64,000 nucleotides of DNA from DASRPD01 sp035646535 (GTDB lineage Bacteria; Actinomycetota; Acidimicrobiia; IMCC26256; JANYLB01), in assembly GCA_035646535.1 (NCBI GenBank), contig DASRPD010000051.1:1-64000 (forward strand), given 5' to 3'. Under the pieces are notes generated by a model. That model ran no database searches and was not told the DNA's origin. It worked only from the letters and a program-made list of their open reading frames with translations. A program made the translations under genes and the position numbers. This document shows, piece by piece, positions 8,072-16,632 of the stretch (the first letter of the stretch is position 1; each line of letters opens with the position of its first letter).

Positions 8072-8854
8072 CTACAGGCGCTGCCAAAGGTGCCGGTCGC
8101 CAAGCCCCGTGTAGACAGGGGACGAGCCACCGGAGTCGACCACGAGCGGCTCGGTGAGTGCCCGCGGTGCATAGGTCCATCCGTCGGCCAGCACCAGGTC
8201 GTCGGCGAGGGAGCCGATCTCACCACCGAGGGTCAGCAGGTAGAGCACGTAGATCGCGCCGTCGGGCGCGTGGAGCTCGTGCACCGTTTCGCCGGCGTCC
8301 CACCGGAACCTGCGCTGGTTGTCGACCTCGACGAGGGCACCGACCGGGGGTCCCGCCCCGCTCGACGAATCGGTGGTGCCATCGGCGAGCACCAGCGCCT
8401 GCAGGTCGGGGATCGCGACGAATCGGAACTCCGCGCCGGTGACCTCGTCCAGCACGTCGACGGTCAGATCATCGTCTTGCGCGTCGCCCTCCAGCCTGGT
8501 TGGCACGACCACGTGGATGATGTGCGAACCGGGGTTGAAGCCCGCCGGCAGCGTCGCAGCCATGAAGGTGTCGACGAGTGCCTGGCGCTCCGATTCGGGG
8601 AGCGCGCCCCACCCCGCGCACTCGCCGCAGGTGTAGTGCCGGTTGGGGGTGGTCGCGGTCGGCGATTCCTCGATCTCGGGCACGTAGTCGCCCCGCTGCA
8701 GTGAGTGGAGTTCGGCGCCGAAGGGCGTGGCGTCGGCCGCGCGGGGCGTCCTCGCGGTGCTCGCCGCGTCGTCGCCGGAGCACGCCGCGAGGGCGAGGGC
8801 GATGATGAGTGCCAGCGCCCCCGTCCGGGTGCCGCTCGGTCTGTGCGTCCGCAT
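8072..8854 (-). CDS. Secreted lipoprotein of unknown function
   Basis: A 260-residue protein with a lipoprotein signal peptide: positively charged start (MRTHRPSGTR), a hydrophobic core (ALALIIALALAAC) and a lipobox cysteine at about residue 27 followed by SGDD. The mature part begins with a disordered stretch and a HYTCGECAGWG segment with a CxxC pair that could bind metal or form a disulfide, then mixed beta sequence with TFMAATLPAGFNPGSHIIHVVVPT. I do not recognise the family. GGGAG sits 5-9 bases before the ATG. The very long upstream extension of this frame (to 9445) is not coding. Confidence 0.75.
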   Translation of the reverse strand: MRTHRPSGTRTGALALIIALALAACSGDDAASTARTPRAADATPFGAELHSLQRGDYVPEIEESPTATTPNRHYTCGECAGWGALPESERQALVDTFMAATLPAGFNPGSHIIHVVVPTRLEGDAQDDDLTVDVLDEVTGAEFRFVAIPDLQALVLADGTTDSSSGAGPPVGALVEVDNQRRFRWDAGETVHELHAPDGAIYVLYLLTLGGEIGSLADDLVLADGWTYAPRALTEPLVVDSGGSSPVYTGLGDRHLWQRL

Positions 8855-9031
8855 GATCTCCCTTCGGCGACGCCACGGGACCGGCACCGTCGCGGGCGAG
8901 CGCAGCGGCATCACGAGCGCCACCCCCGAGCTCCCGAACGGCGTGGACAACGAGTGACGACAGCGACGCCCACCGGCGATACGCTCCGCCTGACTGTGGT
9001 CGCCTCGAGGCGACCGGGACGGGAGCTGGTC

Positions 9032-9352
9032 ATGTCGAAGTATCTCTTCATCGCGAACTACTCGCCCGAGGGGCTCGAGGGTGTGCTCAGCGAGGGTGGA
9101 ACCGGGCGTCGCGCGGCCGTCGAACAGCTGGCCGAGAGCGTCGGCGGATCGGTCGAGAGCTTCTACTTCGCTTTCGGGGGCGACGACGCGTTCGTCGTCT
9201 GCGACCTTCCCGATGACGAAGCGGCGGCGGCCGTCGGCATCACCGTGAGCGCATCCGGCAAGGCTTCGGTCCGCACGCTCACGCTGCTCACGCCGGAGCA
9301 GATCGACGCGGCCGCGAAGCGCTCGCCCGCCTACCGGCCGCCCGGCGGCTGA
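9032..9352 (+). CDS. GYD domain protein
   Basis: A 106-residue protein matching the GYD-domain group of small ferredoxin-like alpha/beta proteins: MSKYLFIANYSPEGLEGVLSE start, the GGSVESFYFAFGGDDAFVVCDLPDD centre (equivalent to the conserved GDYD region), and the TISASGKASVRTLTLLTPEQ-like strand and end. Function of the family is not known; members are often found next to oxidoreductases. It is transcribed away from the lipoprotein gene, with 177 bases between the two start codons holding no other recognised signal. Confidence 0.85.
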   Translation: MSKYLFIANYSPEGLEGVLSEGGTGRRAAVEQLAESVGGSVESFYFAFGGDDAFVVCDLPDDEAAAAVGITVSASGKASVRTLTLLTPEQIDAAAKRSPAYRPPGG

Positions 9353-9428
9353 TCCCGGCGCTGCGGCACCGGCCTCGTCGACGGCCGATGGTGGTATCGG
9401 CGCGGCGGCGCAATCTTGGAGAAGAGCT

Positions 9429-9581
9429 ATGACCATCTTCAGCATCGCTCTGGCGATCTACGCGGCGTGTTGGTTCGTGTTCGCGGTGACGGACCGGCGC
9501 GGCGCGAGCACCGCCACGGCGCGTACCGAGACGCTCGACGCCCCTGGGCGTGCGAACGAATCGACGCGACACGCTGCCTAG
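9429..9581 (+). CDS. Small single-span membrane protein (50 aa)
   Basis: A short open frame of 50 codons: MTIFSIALAIYAACWFVFAV forms a membrane segment with an N-terminal start, followed by a polar tail beginning TDRRGAST. A good ribosome-binding site (GGAGAAGAG) precedes the ATG by about 5 bases, and the gene ends just before a strong hairpin. No family is recognised. It lies 76 bases after the GYD gene and could be co-transcribed with it. Coding status is inferred from the ribosome-binding site, the hydrophobic profile and its fit between gene and terminator. Confidence 0.5.
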   Translation: MTIFSIALAIYAACWFVFAVTDRRGASTATARTETLDAPGRANESTRHAA

Positions 9582-9595
9582 GTCGCGCCGTCTTG

Positions 9596-9668
9596 GCGCG
9601 GTTGCGCTGAGCCGGACCTGGCCGCAGCCGGGTCCCACGCGGGCCCGTCCGGCTCAACGCAACCGCGC
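9596..9668. terminator. Long hairpin between convergent genes
   Basis: Arms of 22 bases at 9596-9617 and 9647-9668 pair at 21 of 22 positions, with one G/A difference that gives a G-U or A-C pair depending on strand. The loop is 29 bases. It lies between the 50-residue membrane protein gene and the stop of the ABC substrate-binding gene, so it probably terminates both directions. There is no T run, as is usual in very GC-rich genomes. Confidence 0.7.
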
Positions 9669-9679
9669 CCCCGGGGTCC

Positions 9680-10954
9680 TCAGCCCTTCGGGAACGTGTA
9701 CGACTTCGCGGTATCGGACGCGGAGTTGGTCGTCAGCGCCTTCAACGCGCCGGGCACGCTCGGGTCGACTGCGAAGATCGTCGTCTGCTCGGGTGGGACA
9801 CGCTGGTCGGGGGGACCGTACTTGTACGTACCCGCCAGCCCGAGCGTGTCGACGGTGCCCAGCTCGTTGAGCGCCTTCTTGACGCCGGCATGGCCGAGGT
9901 CGCCGAGCTCGACTGCCTTCGCGAGCAACTTGCTCACCGTGAGCGCCTGGGCGTAGCCGAACGCGAAGTACAGGTCCGGATCCTGGTCGGGCTTGTACTT
10001 GGCGATGTCGTCGAGCATCTGCTTCATCCCCGGTGACGACGTGTCGCCCCACTGTGGACCCTGCGCCGCGAGCCAGAAGTGCTCGGCCATGTACTCGCCC
10101 GTGGCGCCCGACGCGAGCAGCGACACCCACGTGGGCGCCTGGCCGATCCACCGGACGTCGAGTGCCTGGCCCGCGGCTGCCCCCATCGTCGGGATGGTGG
10201 CTGTGGGCAGCGCGACGAGCCAGACGGCGTCGCAGCCGCTACGCACCTGCTGGAGCTGCGCGGTGAGATCGTCCGACGCGGCCGGGAACTCCGTCACGGT
10301 GCCGAGCTTGAAGTCGAGCTTCGATGCGGCGTACTCCACGCCGTCGAGACCCGCCTGGCCGTAGAGGTCGTCGGAGCGGATGACGCAGAGCGTCTTGCCC
10401 TTCCCATCGCCTTCGTTGACCCAGTACGCCAGACCGTTGATCGATTCGATCTGGTACGGAGCGGCAACGGGGAGCAGGTTGGCGTCACGCACCCACTCGG
10501 CGTCGAGCGTGGCCGGCGCGCCCACCATGTCGTCCTGGCGCATCGGCGTGAGCAGCGCGTTGGTGATGTCCGTCCCGAGGACCTGGGCGAGCATCACCAC
10601 GTTGTCGCGCAGGTCGGAGTAGTTCTGTTGCGCCGTGTTCGAGTTGTACGCGCTGTCGCGTACCTCGAGCTTCACCTTGTACTTGCCCGCGATGCCACCC
10701 TTCGCGTTGAGTGCATCGAAGTAGACCTGGTTGCCGGCGGTGAGCGGGATCCCGATGATCGACGCGATGCCCGTCTGCGGCGAGATGGCGCCGACCGTGA
10801 TCGTGGTTCCGTCGAACCCGACGGCGGAGCCCGGAGCCCCACCCTTGCCGCCGCTCGACTTGTCACTGCTGCCTCGACCACCACCCCCGCAGGCCACGGC
10901 CACCATGGCCAGCACCACCAGGACGATCGTCAGGCTGCGTGCGCGCGTCTTCAT
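9680..10954 (-). CDS. ABC transporter substrate-binding lipoprotein (LivJ/LivK type)
   Basis: A 424-residue periplasmic-binding protein of the branched-chain-amino-acid class (receptor-family ligand-binding fold). The signal peptide ends in a lipobox (VAVAC, cysteine about residue 22) followed by a glycine/serine linker. The mature part shows TTITVGAISPQTG, YFDALNAKGGIAGKYKVKLEVRD and DPDLYFAFGYAQALTV, all standard for these receptors. A strong Shine-Dalgarno (GGAGGTGA) precedes the ATG at 10954. It is the last gene of the six-gene operon, 90 bases after the permease, with its own ribosome-binding site suited to high expression. The ligand may be a carboxylic acid rather than an amino acid, because an acyl-CoA-synthetase-like gene is in the operon. 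Confidence 0.92.
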   Translation of the reverse strand: MKTRARSLTIVLVVLAMVAVACGGGGRGSSDKSSGGKGGAPGSAVGFDGTTITVGAISPQTGIASIIGIPLTAGNQVYFDALNAKGGIAGKYKVKLEVRDSAYNSNTAQQNYSDLRDNVVMLAQVLGTDITNALLTPMRQDDMVGAPATLDAEWVRDANLLPVAAPYQIESINGLAYWVNEGDGKGKTLCVIRSDDLYGQAGLDGVEYAASKLDFKLGTVTEFPAASDDLTAQLQQVRSGCDAVWLVALPTATIPTMGAAAGQALDVRWIGQAPTWVSLLASGATGEYMAEHFWLAAQGPQWGDTSSPGMKQMLDDIAKYKPDQDPDLYFAFGYAQALTVSKLLAKAVELGDLGHAGVKKALNELGTVDTLGLAGTYKYGPPDQRVPPEQTTIFAVDPSVPGALKALTTNSASDTAKSYTFPKG

Positions 10955-11044
10955 CGACGTCACCTCCAACTCCTCGCTCGCGGGGCACGCTATCGCCTCT
11001 GAGAGCCAACGCGCGTTTCCCATGTGGATTCATGACGGGAACGG

Positions 11045-12178
11045 TCAGGACACCACGTAGCGCTTCGCTCGCTGCCACACCGCCGCGAGCCCACGTGACT
11101 CGAACAACAGGAACACGATGATCAGGAGCCCGAACAGGAGCTGGTTGAGCTGGAACACGGTGATGACACCGTCGGTCGCCGTGGGGCTGCTCTTGACGAA
11201 GGGAATCGCGACCGACTGGTTGATCTGCTGGATGACGTTCGGGAGCGCGACAACGACCAGAGCACCGACGACCGATCCTCCGACGGTCCCGATCCCGCCG
11301 ACGATGATCATGGCGACGTAGGTGATCGACAGCAGCAAGCCGGGCGAGCCGCCGAAGTCGCTCGGGTTCACGAACTGCTGCACCACACCGAAGAGTCCAC
11401 CCGCCACCGCCGCGAACGCGCTCGAGACCGCGAAGGCTCCCACCTTGTAGAGGGCGACGTTCACGCCCACCACCTCGGCCGCGACGTCCTGGTCTCGCAC
11501 GGCTTGCATCGCTCGTCCCGGCCGGGTCCGCACGAGGTTCTTGGCCAGCAGGGCGGCGAGTCCGACCAGCAACCAGACGAGCCAGAACAGGCCCTGCCGG
11601 CGCGACCACACCTGACCGAACACGTGCAGGTCGGCGAAGTCGAGTGGGCCGATCGAAACGGGCGCGGCGGTCGCGGTTCCCGCGTGGCCACCGGTGAGGC
11701 CGTCCCAGTTGTTGAAGATCAGGTTGCCGATGTAGAGCAACCCGACCGTGACGATCGCTAGGTAGTTGCCGCGCAGCCGGAGCGCGAAGGGCCCGATCAC
11801 TCCACCGATGAGCCCACCGATGACTGCGCAGAGCGGGAGCCACACCAGAAAGGGCAGCTCCTGCTGGACGCCGAACCACGCGGCCACGTATGCGCCGACT
11901 CCGATGAAGAACGCGTGGCCGAGCGAGATCTGGCCGGTGTAACCGGTCAGCAGGTTGAGCCCGATCGCGCCGATAGCCGCGAGCCCGCAGCGGGCCAGGA
12001 CGTCGAGCCAGTAGTCGCTCATGTACGACGGCGTCGCCAACCATACGAGCGCGAGCACAACGAGGAACGCGCGCTGCGACCGGCTCCCGGTGAGGCGCAG
12101 CCGATCCTGGGTCCGCCGCACGAGGCTTCGGCTCGGCCGGCCCCCCTCGGGGCGACCTATGGAGAGGAGGCGCGCCAT
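11045..12178 (-). CDS. Branched-chain amino acid-type ABC permease (LivM type)
   Basis: A 377-residue membrane permease with about nine to ten hydrophobic spans. The hallmark segment GLNLLTGYTGQISLGHAFFIGVGAYVAA (about 90-117) is the LivM signature, and the cytosolic EAA-like loop that contacts the ATPase lies around RPGRAMQAVRDQDVAAEVVGVN (about 225-246). The C-terminal VGGIGTVGGSVVGALVVVAL region is typical. The ATG at 12178 shares one base with the stop of the LivH-type gene (TGATG), so translation is coupled. It works with the LivH-type permease and the two ATPases encoded upstream in the operon. Confidence 0.92.
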   Translation of the reverse strand: MARLLSIGRPEGGRPSRSLVRRTQDRLRLTGSRSQRAFLVVLALVWLATPSYMSDYWLDVLARCGLAAIGAIGLNLLTGYTGQISLGHAFFIGVGAYVAAWFGVQQELPFLVWLPLCAVIGGLIGGVIGPFALRLRGNYLAIVTVGLLYIGNLIFNNWDGLTGGHAGTATAAPVSIGPLDFADLHVFGQVWSRRQGLFWLVWLLVGLAALLAKNLVRTRPGRAMQAVRDQDVAAEVVGVNVALYKVGAFAVSSAFAAVAGGLFGVVQQFVNPSDFGGSPGLLLSITYVAMIIVGGIGTVGGSVVGALVVVALPNVIQQINQSVAIPFVKSSPTATDGVITVFQLNQLLFGLLIIVFLLFESRGLAAVWQRAKRYVVS

Positions 12179-13074
12179 CAGACCCGGTGCACCTCCCGCT
12201 GGCCGAAGAACCCGTAGGGTCGGACCAGCAAGACGATCACCATGATGATGTACGGCAGCGCGAGGTCGAAGCCGCTGCCCAGCCACGGCGCGTACTCGGG
12301 TTGGTACCCGGAGGCAAGCGACTGGGAGATGCCGATCGCGAGCCCGCCGACGACTGCACCGACCGGAGAGTCGAGGCCGCCGAGGATGATCGCCGGGAAC
12401 GCGGCGAGAGCCACGAGCTCGATGTCGAGGCGCACGCCGCCGCCACCACCGGCGAGCGTGACGCCCGCGAGCGCGGCGACAGCCCCGGCGATGGCCCAGG
12501 AGACGCCGATGACGAGACCCGCGCCGATGCCCTGTGCGAGGGCCGCTTCCTGGTCCGAGGCGGTGGCGCGCATCGCGACGCCCATACGTGAGAACTTGAA
12601 GTACAGGAAGAACACGATCAGGACCACGGCGACGATGCCGATCGTCCACAAGTCGGCGACTGCGACCGCGATGTCGCCCAGCCTGACCGAGCGGACGCCC
12701 CAGGGGTCGCCGAGTGCCAACGGGGCCTGGCCCCACACCACCGGGACGAGCTGCTCGATCAGGATCAGCAGCCCGATCGTCACCATGATGATGACGAACG
12801 GAGGTCGCCCCAGGAGTCGACGCAGGATCAGCACCTCGACCAACGCGCCGACGATGGCACCCCCGACCATCGCGAGCACGACCGCGACGTAGAACGGCAG
12901 ACCCCACGTCTGGTGGAAGTTGTAGGCCAGGTACGCGCCGACCATCACGAAGCCCCCCTGCGCGAAGTTGATGACGCTGGTGGCGCGGTAGATCACGACG
13001 TACCCGAGCGCCACGAGCCCGTACTGCGCCCCGAGCGCAGCCCCCGCGAGGCACAGCTCCAAGAACTTGGTCAT
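12178..13074 (-). CDS. Branched-chain amino acid-type ABC permease (LivH type)
   Basis: A 298-residue integral membrane permease of the LivH type, with about eight hydrophobic spans. The N terminus LCLAGAALGAQYGLVALGYVVIYRATSVINFAQGG (about 6-40) is the family signature, and SRMGVAMRATASDQEAALAQGIG (about 185-207) is the cytosolic coupling loop. FPAIILGGLDSPVGAVVGGLAIG follows as expected. Its ATG overlaps the stop of the acyl-CoA-synthetase-like gene by four bases (ATGA). The long in-frame region before 13074 is a shadow of that neighbour. Confidence 0.93.
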   Translation of the reverse strand: MTKFLELCLAGAALGAQYGLVALGYVVIYRATSVINFAQGGFVMVGAYLAYNFHQTWGLPFYVAVVLAMVGGAIVGALVEVLILRRLLGRPPFVIIMVTIGLLILIEQLVPVVWGQAPLALGDPWGVRSVRLGDIAVAVADLWTIGIVAVVLIVFFLYFKFSRMGVAMRATASDQEAALAQGIGAGLVIGVSWAIAGAVAALAGVTLAGGGGGVRLDIELVALAAFPAIILGGLDSPVGAVVGGLAIGISQSLASGYQPEYAPWLGSGFDLALPYIIMVIVLLVRPYGFFGQREVHRV

Positions 13075-14864
13075 GCGCGGTACATCTCCTCGACGAGGTG
13101 GGCGTGCCGCCGCAGAGCCGCGGCGCGGCGGAGGCGCTGCGTATCGGTGAGCTCCTCGTAGGCCGCGAGCGGGCCGGGCAGCGCACGGAACTCCCGAACC
13201 CGGGCTTCGGGCGGCAGCGCTTCGTTCGCCACCGAGACGCACCGCTCCAGCTCGCCGTGCAGCGCGGGCAACTCGATCAGGTCGCGCAGCCCGGTGAAGA
13301 TCGCCGAGTGCACGGCCGCCCAAGCGTTGAGGCCCGCAGGATCGAGCTCCAGCAGCGCGCCGATGCTCGGCCGGCCGTCGCCGCTGACGATCGCCCGCCG
13401 CACGAGGGGCCCGTGCTCGAGCGCCTCGGCGACCGAAGTCGCGTCGACACGGGCACCGGAGGCAGTGACGATCAGATCCGCGGTCCGTCCCACAAGGTGC
13501 ACGAGCGAGTCGTCGTCGACCCGCGCTCGATCGCCGGTGTGCAGCCAGCCCTCGGCGTCGAGGGCACCCGGCGCGATCTGCGGGCCGCGCGCGAGGAGCT
13601 CGTCATCGGCGTCGACGCGCACCTCGGTGGCGGCGGCGGGACGACCCACTGAGCTGGGCTGCACGTCGTCGGCAGGCTCCAGGGTGAGCAACCCGCTCGC
13701 CTCCGCGGTGCCGTAGCACTCCCGAATCACCACCCCGAGCGCTCCGAGCGCGTCGGCGGTCTCGTCGGCCAGGGATGCGAGCGCGCTGAGCGGCGCGCGG
13801 GTGCGGTCGAGCCCCAGCAGGGCGCGAGCGTGCCGGGTGCTGAGCCGTCCCGCGAGCAACCCGGGGCGCGCGCCATCCCGCAACGCCCCGAGGCGACGTT
13901 GGCCGCGGCGGAGGCCCACGTCGAGCACCTTCCGTTTCAACCAGCCGGCGCGCGAGCGCCGTTCCTCGGCACGCTCGGCGAGGCGCCCCCACAGGCTGGG
14001 GACTCCCAGCAGCACCGTGGGCCTCACTTCGCGCAGGTCGGTGAGCACACCGCGCGGTCCGTCGCCGACGTTGACGACCGCGCCCATGAGCGGGGCGACA
14101 CCCGTCGAGAGCACGCGCTCGAGGACATGGCTGGGGGGCAGGTACGAGAGGATCTCGTCGTCACTCACGACGGGGACCCCGTCGGCCAGGGCACGGGCGG
14201 CAGCCATGAGGTTGGTATGGGTGAGCGTCACCGGCCGCGGCGCTCCCGAGCCGCCGACGGTCAGCGCGAGCAGTGCCGGTCCGTCGGGGGCGAGACGGCC
14301 CACCGACTCGCGCCACGAATCGATCGCGTCCGCGGCGCCGTCGAATCGCTCGACCAGCGTGACCAGCCGCGCCGGCGCCGCGGCGGTGACCGGGATGCCG
14401 CGAGGGTCGACCACGAGCACCTCGCGCAGCCGCGGCACCGAGGGGCGCGCCTCGAGGATGGTCGCGAGCTGCTCGGCGTCCTCGACGATCGCGATCTGCA
14501 CGTCGGCGTCGGCCAGCAACGCGCCGAGCTCCGGTGCGGGCCGACCTGGGTGCAACGACACCACGACCGCGCCCATCCCCTGCAGACCGAGTGCGGCCGC
14601 CGTGGCCTCGATGCCGGGCCCGACGATCATCGCCACGCGGCTGCCGGGCTCGGCCCCGAGGTTCGCGAATCCGGCAGCGTACGCGCAGGCCCGCCCCTCG
14701 AGCTGGCCCCAGAGGGTCTCGGCCCAGACCCCGAGTTGCTTCTGCCGCCACGCGACACGATCGGGTGAGACGGCCGCACGCGCCACGAGCAGCTCGGGCA
14801 GCGAGGACGCCGCGGCCGGCCGGGCAGTGCGGGTCCCGCCGTGACCGGTCGCCACCACACTCAT
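13071..14864 (-). CDS. Acyl-CoA synthetase-like protein with degenerate active site
   Basis: A 597-residue protein of the adenylate-forming superfamily, closest in layout to long-chain acyl-CoA synthetases (FadD15-like). The fold markers are present: PxxHVxER near 245, ECYGTAEASGLLTL (motif A5, about 382-395) and LHTGDRA with a following GRTADLIV (A7/A8 region). Key residues are altered: the phosphate-binding A3 loop, normally TSGTTGxPKG, reads TVGGSGAPRP (about 198-207); the RxKD motif reads RTAD; and the A10 catalytic lysine is arginine in TDTQRLRR (about 573). It sits inside a LivFGHMJ-type operon between ATPase and permease genes, coupled by ATGA on both sides. It may have lost catalysis and act as a binding or regulatory subunit, or be a divergent enzyme. 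Confidence 0.85.
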   Translation of the reverse strand: MSVVATGHGGTRTARPAAASSLPELLVARAAVSPDRVAWRQKQLGVWAETLWGQLEGRACAYAAGFANLGAEPGSRVAMIVGPGIEATAAALGLQGMGAVVVSLHPGRPAPELGALLADADVQIAIVEDAEQLATILEARPSVPRLREVLVVDPRGIPVTAAAPARLVTLVERFDGAADAIDSWRESVGRLAPDGPALLALTVGGSGAPRPVTLTHTNLMAAARALADGVPVVSDDEILSYLPPSHVLERVLSTGVAPLMGAVVNVGDGPRGVLTDLREVRPTVLLGVPSLWGRLAERAEERRSRAGWLKRKVLDVGLRRGQRRLGALRDGARPGLLAGRLSTRHARALLGLDRTRAPLSALASLADETADALGALGVVIRECYGTAEASGLLTLEPADDVQPSSVGRPAAATEVRVDADDELLARGPQIAPGALDAEGWLHTGDRARVDDDSLVHLVGRTADLIVTASGARVDATSVAEALEHGPLVRRAIVSGDGRPSIGALLELDPAGLNAWAAVHSAIFTGLRDLIELPALHGELERCVSVANEALPPEARVREFRALPGPLAAYEELTDTQRLRRAAALRRHAHLVEEMYRA

Positions 14865-15694
14865 GCCTGCCCGCCCTCCTGCATGGCATCGCCGCCCAGG
14901 TACGCCGCGATCACCGCGGGGTCGGTCTGGATTTCCGCGGGCGGGCCGACGGCGGTCACCTCGCCGAAGTTGAGCGCGAGCACCCGGTCCGCGAGATCCA
15001 TGATGAGGTGCATGTCGTGCTCGACGAGGATCATCGTCAGCCCCAGCTCGGCCCGCAGCCGCAGAATCGTGCGCGCCATCGACTCGGTCTCCTCGACGTT
15101 CATGCCCGCTACCGGCTCGTCGAGCAGCAGCAGCTTCGGGTCCATCGCGAGCGCACGACCGAGCTCGATGCGCTTCTGGACCCCGTACGGGAGGGTTGCC
15201 ACCGGTATCCCCCGGTACGCGCCGAGCATCAGCAGCTCGGCGATCTCCTCGCACGGACGCCGGTGCACCACCTCCTCCCGCTTGGCCCGCCCGACCCACG
15301 CCATCCCGGACAGGAAGCCGGTGCGCATCAGGTGGTGGCGACCCAGCATCAGGTTGTCGATCACGTCGAGGTTGGTGAACAGCGCAAGGTTCTGGAACGT
15401 GCGCGCGAGCCCGCGTGAGGCGATCGCCGACGGCCGACGGCCGACGAGCTCGACGCCATCGAGCGCGATCGAGCCGGACTGGGGTCGGTAGGCCCCGTTG
15501 AGGCAGTTGAAGATCGAGGTCTTGCCGGCACCGTTCGGGCCGATGATCGCGAACAGCTCGGCGGCAAAGACCTCGAAGTCGACCGCCGTGAGCGTGTTGA
15601 TGCCCCCGAAGCGCAGGGTGAGGTCCGAGACCTCGAGCAACGGGACCGGCTCGACCTGGGAATCCGATCCGGACGTGGCGGCTCCTGCGCTCAC
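14861..15694 (-). CDS. ABC transporter ATP-binding protein (LivG type)
   Basis: A 277-residue ATPase of the branched-chain-amino-acid importer class. Walker A is GPNGAGKT, Walker B LLLLDEPVAGM, and the H-loop is in ILVEHDMHLIM. The signature motif is divergent, LPYGVQKRIELGRAL in place of LSGGQ, a feature common in LivG proteins. The LivG-specific insertion (LFTNLDVIDNLMLGRHHLM, about 100-118) is present. GTG 15694 was chosen because it overlaps the stop of the LivF-type gene as GTGA; GTG 15703 is possible. It pairs with the LivF-type ATPase to drive the two permeases. Confidence 0.92.
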   Translation of the reverse strand: MSAGAATSGSDSQVEPVPLLEVSDLTLRFGGINTLTAVDFEVFAAELFAIIGPNGAGKTSIFNCLNGAYRPQSGSIALDGVELVGRRPSAIASRGLARTFQNLALFTNLDVIDNLMLGRHHLMRTGFLSGMAWVGRAKREEVVHRRPCEEIAELLMLGAYRGIPVATLPYGVQKRIELGRALAMDPKLLLLDEPVAGMNVEETESMARTILRLRAELGLTMILVEHDMHLIMDLADRVLALNFGEVTAVGPPAEIQTDPAVIAAYLGGDAMQEGGQA

Positions 15695-16503
15695 GGCATC
15701 CACGGCCGGACGCGAGACGACGGCGCCAGTGTCGTGAAGGAGTGGCGGCCCTGTTCGCTCGCTCCGAGGTAGAGGCGGCGAATCTCGGGGTCGTCGAGCA
15801 GGTCCGATCCGGGTCCCTCGCGCACGACCCGGCCCGTCTCCAGCACGTAGGCGTGGTGCGCGATCGAGAGCGCCATCGACGCGTTCTGTTCGACGAGTAG
15901 GACGCTGGTGCCGGTCCTGTTGATCGTCGCGATGATGTCGCGGATCCGGTGGACGATCCTCGGTGCCAGCCCGAGCGAGGGCTCGTCGAGCAACAGCAGC
16001 CGCGGAGCGGCCATGAGCGCTCGTGCGATGGCGAGCATCTGTTGCTCACCGCCCGACAGGTAACCGGCTTGGCTTCGTCGTCGCTCGCCCAACACGGGGA
16101 AGAGCTCGAGGACGTGCTCGTAGGTCGCCCGGATCCCGGCGCGGTCACGCCGGGTGTACGCGCCGGCGCGCAGGTTCTCCTCCACGGTGAGCTCGCCGAA
16201 GATCCGCCGGCCCTCCATCACCTGAGCGAGCCCCCGACGCACGACCGAAGCGGGGTTGGCCCGCTCGATGCGTGCACCTTCGAACTGGATCATCCCCGAC
16301 GTGACCGACCCCTGATGCGCGCCGAGCAGGCCCGAGCAGGCGCGCAGCAAGGTCGTCTTGCCCGCGCCGTTCGCGCCCAGCATGGCGACGATCGAGCCCG
16401 TCGGGACCTCGAGGCTGACGCCTTGCAGGACATGGATCGCCTCGCCGTAGACGACGTCGATGTCGTGCACGCGCAGGATCGGTCCCTCAGCATCGCTCGA
16501 CAT
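15691..16503 (-). CDS. ABC transporter ATP-binding protein (LivF type)
   Basis: A 270-residue ATPase, the first gene of the importer operon. Walker A is GANGAGKTT (about 43-51), signature LSGGEQQMLAIARAL (about 148-162), Walker B LLLLDEPSLGLAP (about 168-180) and H-loop VLLVEQNASMAL with the EQN typical of LivF. A 20-residue C-terminal tail (RHSFTTLAPSSRVRPWMP) exceeds the usual LivF end. TAGGGT lies 9 bases before the ATG, with a GGTTCGGAACC palindrome between -10 box and start. The order of the operon is LivF, LivG, synthetase-like, LivH, LivM, binding protein. Confidence 0.93.
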   Translation of the reverse strand: MSSDAEGPILRVHDIDVVYGEAIHVLQGVSLEVPTGSIVAMLGANGAGKTTLLRACSGLLGAHQGSVTSGMIQFEGARIERANPASVVRRGLAQVMEGRRIFGELTVEENLRAGAYTRRDRAGIRATYEHVLELFPVLGERRRSQAGYLSGGEQQMLAIARALMAAPRLLLLDEPSLGLAPRIVHRIRDIIATINRTGTSVLLVEQNASMALSIAHHAYVLETGRVVREGPGSDLLDDPEIRRLYLGASEQGRHSFTTLAPSSRVRPWMP

Positions 16504-16504
16504 C

Positions 16505-16518
16505 GGTTCGGAACCCTA
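16505..16518 (-). promoter_or_regulatory. Candidate promoter and palindrome of the Liv-type operon
   Basis: TAGGGT on the minus strand (16513-16518) is 9 bases before the ATG at 16503. A perfect 11-base palindrome, GGTTCGGAACC (16505-16515), overlaps it and could be an operator half or full site. Confidence 0.45.
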
Positions 16519-16632
16519 CGGCGGACTTCTACCCTCATCAAGGGACCGGGGCGAGCCGGACGGTCATGGGGATCGTCGCGTGATTCGACCGCAAACCGCC
16601 GAGGCCAACCGTGCCGTGGCGGCCGCCACGGT

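Noticed and set aside
8855..9445. Extension of the lipoprotein frame to 9445
   Set aside because: The signal peptide and ribosome-binding site fix the start at 8854; the rest is opposite the GYD gene.
14865..16148. Extension of the acyl-CoA-synthetase-like frame to 16148
   Set aside because: The added part is antiparallel-free shadow within the LivG/LivF genes; ATG 14864 overlaps the LivG stop as ATGA.
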